Below, one piece after another: positions 23,033-35,054 of a stretch of DNA of 64,000 nt. Origin of the DNA: Dermanyssus gallinae (Eukaryota > Arthropoda > Arachnida > Mesostigmata > Dermanyssidae). Position 1 is the stretch's first letter; each line of letters starts with the position of its first letter. The notes below the pieces were generated by a model. The model did not search any database. It saw only the letters and a list, made by a program, of their open reading frames with translations, and was not told where the DNA came from. Location of the stretch: contig QVRM01005632.1 of assembly GCA_003439945.1 (NCBI GenBank), positions 1-64,000 of the forward strand, given 5' to 3'. A program made the translations under genes and the position numbers.

Positions 23033-25065
23033 TTGAAAATATACCTCCTGGCGATTTTAACGGATAATAGTCTAGATTTTAAAAAAAATTCCTTAAAACA
23101 TATTTTGAATCTAGCCTCTCGCACATCTACAAATTCTTTCCCACCAACCATTGTCGGGGTCTCCTTGAGGTTCGTGACCCACTAGGATTCTGTCCGAGGT
23201 ACTACTTCAAAGAGCCAGAATAGGCTTTTCCGGATTTCCCGTTGCCTTTTTTGGCTTTCCATACTATTTGGTTTAGGGACTTTTTGAAACTCTTGTGATT
23301 GTTTTCAAAAATGCTGGCAATGATATTGGTATTTTTAACATTAAATCGTTGTCCCACTACTGAACACAAAGTGCACAACTAAAGTATGTCAAGGAAATGT
23401 GCCATTTTTGTCTAGGGCATCACGCTCTTGAGATGTTCAAACACAAGAAAATAAATTTCCATACCCGGGATCGAGTATGCGATCAAGCAAGGCTAGAGAC
23501 CAGATAAATATTGCGCACTAGTTACCGAGACCACGCTGCCACATTTGTACATCTGCCAACGTCTATTTGTTTATTCGCCTAAGGCTATTTAACGCCACCG
23601 ATGACAAGTGCGACTCCTAACATGTTCGTCTAGACTAGAAGGTCGTCTAGACACGGGTCGAAATATGTCTGTAAGACATCTAAGTTGGCTGGAATGAACA
23701 CCTCACACTTTTGAGGTGTAGGCCGCCTCTCGTGGCAACGTCTAGGACCCGACGGACATCCTAAGCGATACCGGGCGACCCGAAAACAAAACATCGTCCA
23801 TGTACTAAACATTGAACGCAAAAGTTAGCGAGTTGATAGGCTGGCTCTGCCCCAGGCTGAAACGGGCCAGGCCGAGTAGATTACCCTCTTGGATTCTACT
23901 AATTTTAACACGACGTTATTAGACAGTATGTATGAAGGTTTACGGTATGCCAGCTCTACGTAGTTATATATCTCTGAAGCAGCCTCACTTAGCACTTTCA
24001 CGAGATGATATCGCCTTAAAGTGGTAACTGCGTTGCAAATGTGTGGTTTTGCGTAGCAGCGTACATATAGTGGTTCGAGTAGCAAGGAAAGCTCGTGTCC
24101 CTTGTACTGCGGTCTCTACCCTGCCCATATTTTCCAATCTCAGTTGGTGCGGGTCACGCTTTCCTTCAATGCTCCTGTAACGCGCATTCTATTTGACACT
24201 AAGCTTCGTGGTCAGTCTGTGGATGGTGCAAGAGCATGCGATGGATTTTTCTGTTTCTAGAGGGCGAAGAAAAGTCGGCAAGATCCCCAATAGAAAAGAC
24301 TTGATTCCGGCGGGCGGAAATTGTTAGTGAAGGCTGTCTATTATTGCTGCCAGGGCGTCAGCTAGTTTCCACGCTGATTTTGCCGTCCCAACGCTCATTA
24401 AGTCCTAACGGTTTCACAGCCGCAGCAGGTCGGACCCCGCTGCTGATAATTACAACTTAACCTTAATATTGTTACTTATAAAATTGCTATTTTGGCTAGC
24501 AAAATTGCCGCATGCAGATATTTACAATTGTAATTTTACTGTAGTGATAACAAGTTTATATCTGTAGCTGGAAAACACAGGAATGTGGCGACTCTTCAAG
24601 GTACCTTGCCTGAAGGGGCTCTCAACCTTGGGAGGTCTGACAAACAGAGATTGACGAATGGGTGCCGCAAACGTTGACTTCAGGCCAATGATCTACCCGC
24701 AACAACTGCAATTAAAGCAAAGGATATTTGTCGTAAAATTTTATTCGGTACATGAGCAGATTGCGAAAAATAACGTCGATGAGTCGACTGATTCGACTTG
24801 TTGTTGTGTTATTTAACCTGATCTGTAATAAAATTTAGACACTTAGAGGCGCGCTGCACTGACTGGGCATTTTTCGTTAGTTTGCTACATTTCTGAGGTG
24901 ACGTTGCGTCTATAGAGGAAATAAATAAATCCACTTATAAAGTATGCTTCTCCTAAGCAGGGTTGGCCCGAGCTCCGGCGCTTTCGTTGGTCTCTGCATA
25001 TATTCGTCAATAGAACATCAATACATAGAGAGTGTGGGAGGATGGGGAAGTTACCCCAACCACCC
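23033..25065. other. Unassigned sequence
   Basis: No gene, TIR element or LINE motif is recognised. ORFs of 60-125 codons here lack domains or splice context. Confidence 0.5.
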
Positions 25066-25069
25066 CCTA

Positions 25070-25236
25070 TATATATATATATATATATATATAACCGCTC
25101 ACTACATATACACGAGTAATGCTCCCCACAACAGCCTCGTACACTACTAATAACCTGTTGTATACGCAACCTTTCACAAGGGTTTACGAGACGGACCTTA
25201 TCAGTCCTGATACGTAGAATATATATATATATATAT
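25070..25236. repeat. Two short (TA)n arrays
   Basis: TA at 25070-25092 and 25218-25236. Confidence 0.85.
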
Positions 25237-26214
25237 TTGAAAGATATCCAAGATCGGTTCATACACGTCCGTACATATAAATTTGTTTCGATAATAATAA
25301 TAATTCACCATATATTTATGAGCTCTTTTTAGATGACGGTAAACTCCCCGAAGCAGTCCACCAGTGCTACGCTGGGAGCGTTGGTGAGGGTCGGGCGCCG
25401 CTGTACACGACACTATTTTAAGCGTCAGCTTTATTCGCGGCAAGCAATAGACCTCATTGCCTGATATACCTTCGCAGCCTCGTAACACGGGTTACTTTAA
25501 CTGGGCTATCGACGGCAATAAATAAAGGGAGTGAAATAAGGAGATAGTGCCAGTTCTCTGTTAAAAAAATGAATGAACTTTTACGTCTGGTCCGGCAGCA
25601 GCTGTCCCGGGGGAGTCAATTTATTTCGTTCGCAATTATGCTGGCATTTGTTTATTTAAAGATAATTGCTATCATTTACTAACCAACGAGCACCACATGC
25701 CAGTAGAGAACATGTTGTTGTCCTCACAAATAGTTTCTATAGCAGACCCATTCATGTAGTAAGCCAGCTTATAGAATAGCAAACGTTTTATTTCTCAAGA
25801 CTCGGTTGCGAGCGAGCAAAGACCTAAAAATAAGACCTTTAAACAGATTCACAGCACTCTAGGTAATACGTCTGCATAACACTGTTGGAATATCTGGCTT
25901 AGCGTTAATACATTGTACGTGCATCCCTTTGTATACTATTTTAAGCGTTAGCGCTGTTTCGGCGCCAATTTAGAACTCCTACTAGTTACATGCTATATTT
26001 CGTGCAAGTTGAACTGAACTAGTGCGTAAGCTTACGTACGTGGGTGGATAGGTGGTTATGTTAATCTATCTCTGTGTGTTTGAGTATCCAATCTCTCTCA
26101 CTCTCTCTCTCGCTCTTATTATCTCACGATCTGGCCGGCTGACAGCGAATTATCGTCGGTATTATTGCTCATGTTTATGTGATATGTCGGTAATATTGCT
26201 CGTGCTTATGCTAG

Positions 26215-26284
26215 AGCCGCGCAAGCGAGTGACATCCTTGATCCCAAGTTACAGTGGCGCCCGTAGATCTACCTCACGACGGAG
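26215..26284 (+). CDS. Weak exon candidate, unidentified
   Basis: The acceptor TTATGCTAG ends at 26214 and a strong donor GAG|GTAAGTC follows 26284. The 70-bp block is open in the frame EPRKRVTSLIPSYSGARRSTSRR. Its phase does not fit between the exons at 21699 and 34539, so it could be an alternative exon, part of another gene, or chance. Confidence 0.2.
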
Positions 26285-26289
26285 GTAAG

Positions 26290-27265
<976 letters not shown>

Positions 27266-27287
27266 AATTACACGTAAATGTGATAAA

Positions 27288-27665
27288 CTAACAACACAAA
27301 GGCCCGTAAGGAGCGCTACCGGTCGAGTTTAACCGACTATTAGTTATTATATACATTTTCGAGCTTATGAGACAACCCCTCATTGTGCCCATTATTGCTG
27401 CCGCATTGCCGCGCTGAACCACCAGAGATAGCCGCTGAAGTAGATAGTCAAGAGCTCTTTTCTTCCCTGTCGACGGCTCGATTCGTTTGCCAATATTCCG
27501 AAGAACCGACCACGTCTCAAGGCCGGGTCCCCCAAGTGTCCCGAATACCAGCGGCACGAGAATGAACTCGTTGGCAAGCTGGGTATATTTGTTGGTCTTT
27601 AGACGTTTAGCGTTGCGTGCCGCGGAGCCAGCGGCAGATGCACTGGCCTCCAGGTTCAAGGGGAC
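27288..27665 (-). pseudogene. Retroelement polyprotein C-terminus-like fragment (family G, copy 2)
   Basis: The longest copy of the family also seen at 620-868 and 49099-49410. The minus-strand frame runs from ASAAGSAARNAKRLKTNKY, then ANEFILVPLVFGTLGGPG, then GNIGKRIEPSTGKKRALDYL and RLSLVVQRGNAAAIMGTM. The Ala/Lys lead-in followed by Y-x-FxPLVxETLG is a pattern I associate with non-LTR element C-termini. No upstream RT is present, so it is truncated. Confidence 0.5.
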
Positions 27666-27811
27666 GGGCGTGTCGGTGATCGGCGCATCCCAAAAAGCGC
27701 CATTCCCCTTTCAAAGGGGATAAGGGTGAGATCAGAAACAAATATAATGTGGATTTAAATTATGGTTAGCTTATGGTTAGTTTAGTTAAGGTACCAACCA
27801 CATAGGTGCGA

Positions 27812-28830
27812 CATGTCAGAGCGAAACAAGTACTGTGTGGTGATTAAACAGTTTTCATTGGAAAATTTAGCGACTGCGGAAATAGAAACCAAATTAGATG
27901 CAGTTTACGGAGTCAGTGCACCAGCGTAGATTAGTATTGTCAAGTGGATTTTTTTGTGGAGGAGGTATTAAATGCAGTTACGCACTATCGCTACGAGTCT
28001 CTATCTCTAGCAGTGTGGGACTCGACCCCAACGGTTGGATGTTACTCCGTTGAGACCCATACCCACTAAACGCACCTCCCCCCTTAAGCTTCACTCTCTG
28101 ATAGCCCAGATCTTCATAAAAAACAGTACTATGGACTATCAGGAGAAGTGGCGAGCGCCCTTTCAGATCAATTGGCTGGGATCGCCCAGAGGATCTAGCA
28201 CTTGTCTAACACCTGCAAGCCCGTTTTCTTCGAGCTGCAGCCGTCAAGTGGATTGTATTGCTTCAAAGGGGTAATATAAAAACCGAAGATGCATTACGTT
28301 CTAGATGGCTAAATACAGCTGGATCAGAAGTTTACAAAGGATTGACTGCTGACTTCTAAGCAGTACACTAAATCCTGCATCAACATAGGAGCGCAACTTA
28401 AAATTTTTAAGATGAGATTCGCAGCACTATTTGGGTCGATTCGTAACCATAGCCGACGAAACCTGAATTCACCACTTCGCAGTACAACGGCAAGATGTTA
28501 CCAGGTAGTGGATCGTATTCCAAAAAATCAGGCCTTCCATCAGGGTAAAGAGGCGCGTCTCGAGCCGGAGGGTTTTGGCGACCGTTTTCTGGAATATAAA
28601 AAGTATTCGCCTTTAGTTGACTAGCGTTTTTACAGAAAAAGTAATTAATGGAGAGTACCACACAACTCTCTTGCACTATCTGATGGAGTGTATCGTACCA
28701 ATACGGTCAAAGTGCGGAAAAGATTGTGTTGTTTCACCACAACAATGCTCCCAGCCACACATTTCTTGTAGCCATGGCCAAATTACGAAAAATAAGGTTT
28801 GAACTTGTCGAGCATTGCTGCTCCTTGTAA
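27812..28830 (+). mobile_element. Decayed mariner relic
   Basis: From ATG 27812, MSERNKYCVVIKQFSLENLA and TKLDAVYGVSAPA match the mariner N-terminal helix-turn-helix region. At 28425-28470 a frame reads VTIADETWIHH-like codons (first catalytic Asp block). At about 28720-28800, KIVLFHHNNAPSHTFL and KLRKIRFELVEH follow. The second catalytic Asp is Asn (HHNNA). Many stops and frameshifts occur. A segment at 27960-28280 matches nothing in mariners and may be an insertion. TIRs were not identified. The N-terminal sequence resembles the family B mariners at 35 and 56 kb. Confidence 0.75.
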
Positions 28831-28990
28831 CTTCTATTTATTTAGTGACCTCAAAATATGCTCGTTATTTTGACTTTAACATTACGAATAAATTTTTTTT
28901 AGCATATAGGCTATTGCGGATCGTTGGACAAGGCGTGTTGTGTTTCGGGAGACGAAATCAGACTATATGTATAATCAAGAAAAAACGGCC

Positions 28991-28992
<2 letters not shown>

Positions 28993-29040
<48 letters not shown>
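28993..29040. repeat. (TA)n microsatellite
   Basis: About 48 bp of TA. Confidence 0.95.
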
Positions 29041-29042
<2 letters not shown>

Positions 29043-29504
29043 TCGTCTGTTTTTGTGATGAATGATTGTTTGTTACGATCATTGCAAGAACATCAAATTG
29101 CGAAAAATTACTTTACTGTGAATAGAGTGATCAGAGGTACTGAGTTTCGAATTTGAACCCAACTGACTCGATTGGCGATTATTGGCGACCGCTACACTGT
29201 ATGAAACATACATTTAAGTAAAGATGACACAAAACCCATTTAAACACGTTATATGCAGAAACACACACACACACAGCATAGCTATTATAGCAAATTATAG
29301 ACAGTGTGTCTGTGTGTCTCTGTGTGTGTGGAAAACAAGAACAAGAAAATGAGCCTGCGTCGGGCTCGCTAATTCATCGCCGGGCCGCCAACAATCGTGG
29401 GCGAGCTTAAACGTAGCAGTAACTGTCGAAGCCATCTTGGTTCATCGTTGAGCTGGCGGTAGTAATGGCCGGTCGTCAGGCTGTAAAGGCTGCAAGCAAA
29501 TGAC

Positions 29505-29700
29505 TACTACGTTGTTGTTTTTTGGGGCTATTGCTGCTACTGCTGCTCTTGTTGTTGTTGTTGTTGTTTTTGCTGTTGCTACTGTTGTTTCTTGGGGCTA
29601 TTGCTGTTATAGCGTTGTTGTTGTTGTTGTTGCTGCTGCTGTTGCTACCGTTGTTGTTGTTGCTGCTGTTGTCGTTATTGTTGTGGCCACGTTTCAGAAA
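29505..29700. repeat. (TTG/CTG)n imperfect triplet tract
   Basis: Imperfect TTG, CTG and TTT triplets, with two copies of CTTGGGGCTATTGCTG-like sequence at 29522 and 29591 showing a local duplication. Confidence 0.9.
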
Positions 29701-29811
29701 CGCATAAAACAGCAGTCTTGGCTACTTCGGCCGATACTAATAATTGAACAAAAATGTGTGAGGTCAAAAGTGTAGCCGAAGTGTATATAGATCACAAAAT
29801 ACAGCAGGAAA

Positions 29812-30066
29812 ATGCAGGCTGCATGTCGTTTACTGGCGTTACTTCACCAACTGCCGGATTATACTGCCGTTGCCGCCGCCGCAGCTGCTGCTGATGCTGC
29901 GGCTTTGGCCGGCAGTAGTTACAAGACGATTACAAGGACCTCCCGGCTATTGAGCGCGATGAAGATGTTGTTCGGTAGCCGTCCCACGCTCAGACGGCCA
30001 GACGGCCCACTCGCCCTTCAGGCAGGCCTGCAGCCAGCCAGCATCTTCACGATGTCCCTTTGCTGA
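29812..30066 (+). other. 84-codon ORF in GC-rich triplet region, not called as a gene
   Basis: The ORF has an Ala-run (GCC/GCT triplets) and then a basic stretch. It may be exon-like but lacks clear splice sites on both sides. The region 29440-30330 is a cluster of triplet repeats with higher GC than its neighbours. Confidence 0.2.
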
Positions 30067-30237
30067 TGATCATCACTGACTGACTGAAAGGACATCAGCA
30101 ACTCGAACGACTCGTCGCGTAGAGACAGAGTCTTCGGGACTTCGCCATCGTCAATTATCTCCACCTCTCAGAGCTGTTCAGATCAGTTCATGTCCTGTAC
30201 ATCACGACTTGTCACACCGTGATGAAGTTGTCGTTGC

Positions 30238-30320
30238 AGCTGTTGTTGTTGTTGTTGTTGTTGTAGCCATCCTTGATGTTGTTGTTGTTTCTATTGTTGC
30301 TGTTGTGGTTATTGTTTTCG
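30238..30320. repeat. (TTG)n imperfect triplet tract
   Basis: TTG repeats with CAT and TTC interruptions. Confidence 0.88.
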
Positions 30321-30549
30321 TTAACGCGTCCCTGTGTGCGTTAGCTACCCAGAATAGAGCATACGCAACTTAACATATGAACTTTTAGTTCAAATCCGTT
30401 GCATTAGTTCAATTGCGTTGCTGTGTTGCACTATTATGGTTGTTTTGTTACTTGCCTTCTAAGAGAAAAGCACTAATCATTTCAGATACGCATATATATA
30501 AACTTGGGTTCTCTCGTCGTCGTCAAAGCAAAGCGTTTGCAACAGCCAC

Positions 30550-30587
30550 CGTTCTAATCGAATGTCGTTTGACATTCGATTAGAACG
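30550..30587. repeat. Perfect 17-bp inverted repeat, 4-base loop
   Basis: The arms are 30550-30566 (CGTTCTAATCGAATGTC) and 30571-30587, exact reverse complements around GTTT. It lies just left of a tandemly duplicated TA region. Confidence 0.95.
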
Positions 30588-30589
30588 AG

Positions 30590-30637
30590 GATCGCAGAAA
30601 AGACTCAAACACACACCCATATATATATATATATATG

Positions 30638-30736
<99 letters not shown>

Positions 30737-30770
30737 CATACATTTGACGAGTATCGCAGAAAAGACTCAA

Positions 30771-30802
<32 letters not shown>

Positions 30803-30846
30803 TATATACATATATATATATATATATATACATACATTTGACGAGT
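30590..30846. repeat. Tandem duplication built on (TA)n arrays
   Basis: The block ATCGCAGAAAAGACTCAAAC occurs at 30591 and 30754, each followed by (CA)n and then a TA array. ATTTGACGAGTAT closes both units (30740 and 30834). TA runs at 30618-30732 and 30779-30828. Confidence 0.93.
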
Positions 30847-31228
30847 ATTATACCAAGATCGACGGCAGACTACGCACGACCTGAACAAATAGCTAAAATA
30901 CGCCCGGGAGCTACTTGCCAGCCGGCGGGTCGTTGCGTTTTTAAGCGCAGCGTTGTGCATCTTGCATTCGTTGCCTTTTGAGTCAATAAGCACTTGTTGT
31001 ATATGGGGTCATCGAGTCAGTCCGTATTCCGTAAGTCAGTGGATGGACAGAGGCCATCCAGAGTGTTTGACTTCATCGCGTAGCAGTTCAGCGTAGCCGT
31101 CGTGACAAGATCGTGCATGACGAGAGAGAGAGAGACGGCTGGTTAGAGCTGGCCGAAGTACATGCAAACAGTCGGGAAATTACTGCCGCAGAAGATGCAG
31201 TCTACGCCTCATGCACATCATCTAAGCC

Positions 31229-31385
31229 ATGTTGTTGTTGCTGTTGTTGTTGTTGTTGTTGTTGCTGCTGCTGCTGCTGCTGTTGTTGTTGTTGCTGTTG
31301 TTGTTTTTGCTGCTGTTGCTGTTGTTGTTGTTGCTGCTGTTGCTGCTGTTGTTTTTGTTGTTGTACTTGTTATTGTTGTTGTGCA
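31229..31385. repeat. (TTG/CTG)n triplet array
   Basis: About 155 bp of TTG and CTG triplets. Poly-L/C/V ORFs are artefacts. Confidence 0.96.
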
Positions 31386-31730
31386 GTAGGCGTTTTGTCC
31401 TAACGATAATGATCTTACAGAGAGTGTAGTCAAGCATGCGCATACGGCGAGGTCAGTACACACAACATAAATAGATAGATAGATAGATAACCAACAAGCA
31501 GAGCAACAAGAGAGAGAGATAGAGAGAGCCCATCATGGAGTGAACAGAACATGTGGTACGCTACGAAAATATCCACTATTATTATTATCGGTTGTAAGGC
31601 CGAGATCCAAAGAGCGACAGAGAGAGAAAGAGAGAAACCAATCAACTTATCAATCAATAAAACCACTAGCAAATTGACTACACCGTCAATGAACTGCACA
31701 GGAATAACGTTACCGTTGCGCCACTTGCTG

Positions 31731-31731
<1 letters not shown>

Positions 31732-31774
<43 letters not shown>

Positions 31775-31801
31775 ATATAAATATATGTATATATATATAT
31801 A
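31732..31801. repeat. (TA)n microsatellite
   Basis: About 70 bp of TA with TTATTATA and AAATATATG interruptions. Confidence 0.93.
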
Positions 31802-32285
31802 TTAGCGACGGCAAACAAAACTCTCAAATCGGTTGATCTTAACGTGTAGTAAGAAGATCGTGACGGGTTGCTTTATTAAATTGACTATAACATCTCGCTA
31901 TCTGAGCGACTGGCGTCTCGCCGTTGATGGTGAACTATCATGACGGTTATCATCGTTGCCGTTGTCGTCATATTCGTACTGCCTCAAATATTATTACGTC
32001 GGGCACGTTCTTTACCTTATGCCTTCGCTTTAACAGAGACAGCTAGTGAAATTGATTCGGCTAACGTAAGCTTATCTCTTATAGGAGATAGAGTTTGACT
32101 ACAATAAGCTCGATGCCGACAGACCTGCTAGCTATATTCATCACTTTTCACCCATACAATACTCATCATTTCGGCGCCTTTGGCCTAGTCCATTATTTTT
32201 TGCTGTATACACGTCTATCAGTAAGGTCGTTTATCGGCTACAAGTTAGAAAAAACACACATCTATTTAGCAAGAGCATTTTAGGG

Positions 32286-32316
<31 letters not shown>

Positions 32317-32920
32317 TTGTACTGCTCAACTACCGCTCGCTTAGTAGTTCGTGATGGGCGGTCGTAATGCAAACACTCTAACCCGTCTGCTCAACATCTA
32401 TGAACCAATAAAGGAAGTCCCAGCCAGTACAGACGTGTCACGGGTTCTGGCTATACCGTGTAAAACGACGAGAGCCCTCTTTAGAAGCAGTGTCTGTCCA
32501 GTGAAGTAGTACTTCAATGCTTCAATGGCTTTCTGTCGCTTATCGCCGGTAATCAAGTATTAAAAAAAAGATAAGCACAAGTGTTGAGCCAGTTAATAAT
32601 GCTATTTACGGCTGCGAGCTTATGTAATACCCAAATATCAGCACGTGTCACATAAGCCACGGCTAGGTGCGGCACAACGGAACTTTCCATTCTTCACTTT
32701 TAGGAGACAGTCTGGTTAAATAGTGCGCAATATTTTCCTGACTCTAGGGTGATCGCTGATCGCCCGGATTCGATCCCGCGTGAAAGATCTGCTCACTCCG
32801 TGTTCGAGTATGTTCGAAGTAGACGAAATAGAAATACATCAGAAAAAATACCAAACTTGGAGTATGTGCTCTACATGCCGAGAGAAGTTCTAAAGAGAGT
32901 AGACGTCGCTCTGCAGTACG
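31802..32920. other. Unassigned sequence
   Basis: Contains (ATT)n at 32288-32325. No gene or transposon recognised. Confidence 0.5.
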
Positions 32921-32956
<36 letters not shown>

Positions 32957-33000
32957 CTTTAGGTTTTTTTTTGCTTATATATTGGAGATAACAATTGTCT

Positions 33001-33075
<75 letters not shown>
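32921..33075. repeat. Paired (TA)n microsatellites
   Basis: TA at 32921-32954 and 33004-33075 separated by a 49-bp spacer. Confidence 0.95.
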
Positions 33076-33078
<3 letters not shown>

Positions 33079-33299
33079 AAGTGGCTCTATTCTGAGTAAT
33101 TGGCGTATGGCGTGGTATTTACTATTGTCTAATGATCACCACCAGCGTGTGGTCGTACTTGTGGACGTTTTTCTTTACGTCTTCTGTACTGTGTCTTCTG
33201 TCTGAACTGTGTGTTCGAGTGAAGACCCGGACCTAACGACTTGATGTTGCCCGCCAGAAGCAATTAGACTAGGAGATCAGCGGTGCTGATAGTGGTAGT

Positions 33300-33511
33300 A
33301 GTATACGTGTGGATGTCAAGCCCGGTGGCGTGGTGGCCTAAGTCTACGCCTCGCAACCGAAGGAGACACATAGGTGCGCGGGTTCGAGCCCCACCGTTGC
33401 ACATTTGTATGTATGGGGGTCCGTCTATGAAGCAACGTGAAAAACAGTACCGTGGACGTTAATCTTGGCTAAGGGTCAGCCGGAAAACTTTAATTAGTAT
33501 ACGTGTGGATG
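33300..33511 (+). mobile_element. SINE-A copy 3 with perfect 16-bp TSD
   Basis: The direct repeat AGTATACGTGTGGATG flanks it exactly (33300-33315 and 33496-33511). In the body 33316-33495, box A TGGCGTGGTGG lies at 33326-33336 and box B GGTTCGAGCCC at 33381-33391. The tail ends in AAAACTTTAATT. This is the cleanest copy and the best reference for the family. Confidence 0.95.
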
Positions 33512-33525
33512 CCGTGTCTGTGACG

Positions 33526-33684
33526 ATGGCGTCCGATCGGCAATCACCGCCCATGCCGGAATTGGGATGTCGTCTGTTGGCGATACCCTTCGTTTCGGCA
33601 ATCTTCCTCGCCTCCTCGTCAAACAAAAGGACAGAAGAACAAAAACGCTCTGAAGAGGCATGCAGAACGGAAGAAGCCAACTAG
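33526..33684 (+). other. Possible small ORF (52 codons)
   Basis: ATG at 33526 opens a frame with MASDRQSPPMPELGCRLL, a hydrophobic stretch (AIPFVSAIFLASS), then a basic/acidic tail ending at TAG 33682. The composition is coding-like, but no domain, splice or promoter evidence exists. It could equally be chance in a GC-richer stretch. Confidence 0.2.
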
Positions 33685-33899
33685 GCTCTCTCCCCCTCCA
33701 AGAAAACGCTCTGAATGTGCAGAGTCATGCGCTGTGTGACAAGCCGCCTATGGCCGTGTCTCTACGAGGACTGTACGAACGTGTCATTTGGTTCCCTTGA
33801 CCGAGAAGTCAAACGCAGTCAATTTTTGTCACCAAAAATGTCTTCATAGTAGTCGCGTTGTAAGCGGGCCTGTTGTCGAATCCATGCCGAGGACATTCT

Positions 33900-34112
33900 T
33901 CTTAAATTAAAGTTTAAAAAAAATTCTTTCGAGGCTGACTCTCAGGCAAAATTTAACGTCCATGAAACTGCTTTTCGCATTGCTTCATAGACGGACCCCC
34001 ATCAATACAAATGTGCAACGGTGGGGCTCGAACCCGCGCACCTATGTGTCTCCTCCGGTCGCAAGGCGCAGACGCATGCCACCACGCCATCGGGCTCGAC
34101 TCTTGAATTAAA
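33900..34112 (-). mobile_element. SINE-A copy 4, near-perfect TSD
   Basis: TCTTAAATTAAA (33900-33911) and TCTTGAATTAAA (34101-34112) flank the minus-strand body 33912-34100. Head and tail match copy 3, 0.4 kb away in opposite orientation. Confidence 0.9.
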
Positions 34113-34538
34113 TCAAGGCGCAAATACTGCCAAACTCGCTTAAACGAAACACGGCCTCTACTGCGAGTGAGACCTAAAGAATAATCAGTTCTAAAAGCTA
34201 ATAGACAGACTATATATCTACATATATATGCTTTGTTTATTGAAAATAACGGCGTCACTTTCTAGTAGTTCACGTAATATAATTTGAGATAGAGCATAGA
34301 ACCTTGCTTATTGTTGTTGCCTCACACGTCTGTAGACAGGAGGACTGAAAATACAACCATTTGTGGTGTAAACAATGTGGTTGAGGCATTGAGAACAATG
34401 ATGATAATTATAGTGACGAAGCTGCGATGTAGATGGCACGGTAGCGGCATGACTGATCGAAGGCTACACTTGATTGCGTACTTAGTTAGTAAGTTACATT
34501 CTACCTCTTTCTGTTCTGCTGGCTCTGCTGGTTTGCAG

Positions 34539-34753
34539 GAAATCGCTGGCTCACAAGACGATGGTTCTGACGTGCCACTATTGCCGCCTTCGTACGAGGA
34601 GAGCGAACACACAACAACGTCAAGGACGTCGAGGCCTGCGCACCGTCAGGCTGACCTGATCGGCGAAGCGAGTTGCGTTCCGTTTCACACTACGTCCGCC
34701 CGCCCGACGGACAAGAGGCCGTCTCTTCTAAAGAAGGCCAAGGAGCCCCCAGG
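34539..34753 (+). CDS. Candidate exon 2 of an unidentified split gene
   Basis: A pyrimidine-rich acceptor (CTCTGCTGGTTTGCAG) ends at 34538; the donor AGG|GTATGT follows 34753. The 215-bp exon is open in one frame: EIAGSQDDGSDVPLLPPSYEESE, then a Ser/Thr/Arg-rich part, then KRPSLLKKAKEPPG. The LPPSYEES segment carries a PPxY motif, which in known proteins binds WW domains of Nedd4-type ligases; that role is inference. It starts in phase 0 and leaves two bases (GG), which the single leading A of the exon at 48911 completes to a Gly codon. No transmembrane segment. Protein family not recognised. Confidence 0.65.
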
Positions 34754-35005
34754 GTATGTATGCCTTGAATAAGCAGCACAGCAAACGATGCCTTATCGGA
34801 CGACGCCTCGTGTTCACGGTGCATTTTTTATTAGTGACAAAGAAACTAATCATATATATATTTACATATGTTTATACACCCGGGTTAGGTTAGGGCAACT
34901 TTATTGACCTAAATGTCTAACGAAACAACTGATATAAATTGAATTACCCTTAAGCATTTAATTGGAATCAGCGAACAGCTCAAAGGTAATTTGATTTACA
35001 TCAGT

Positions 35006-35009
<4 letters not shown>

Positions 35010-35050
<41 letters not shown>
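35010..35050. repeat. (TA)n microsatellite at a mariner edge
   Basis: TA array ending exactly where the family B mariner TIR begins. Confidence 0.95.
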
Positions 35051-35054
<4 letters not shown>

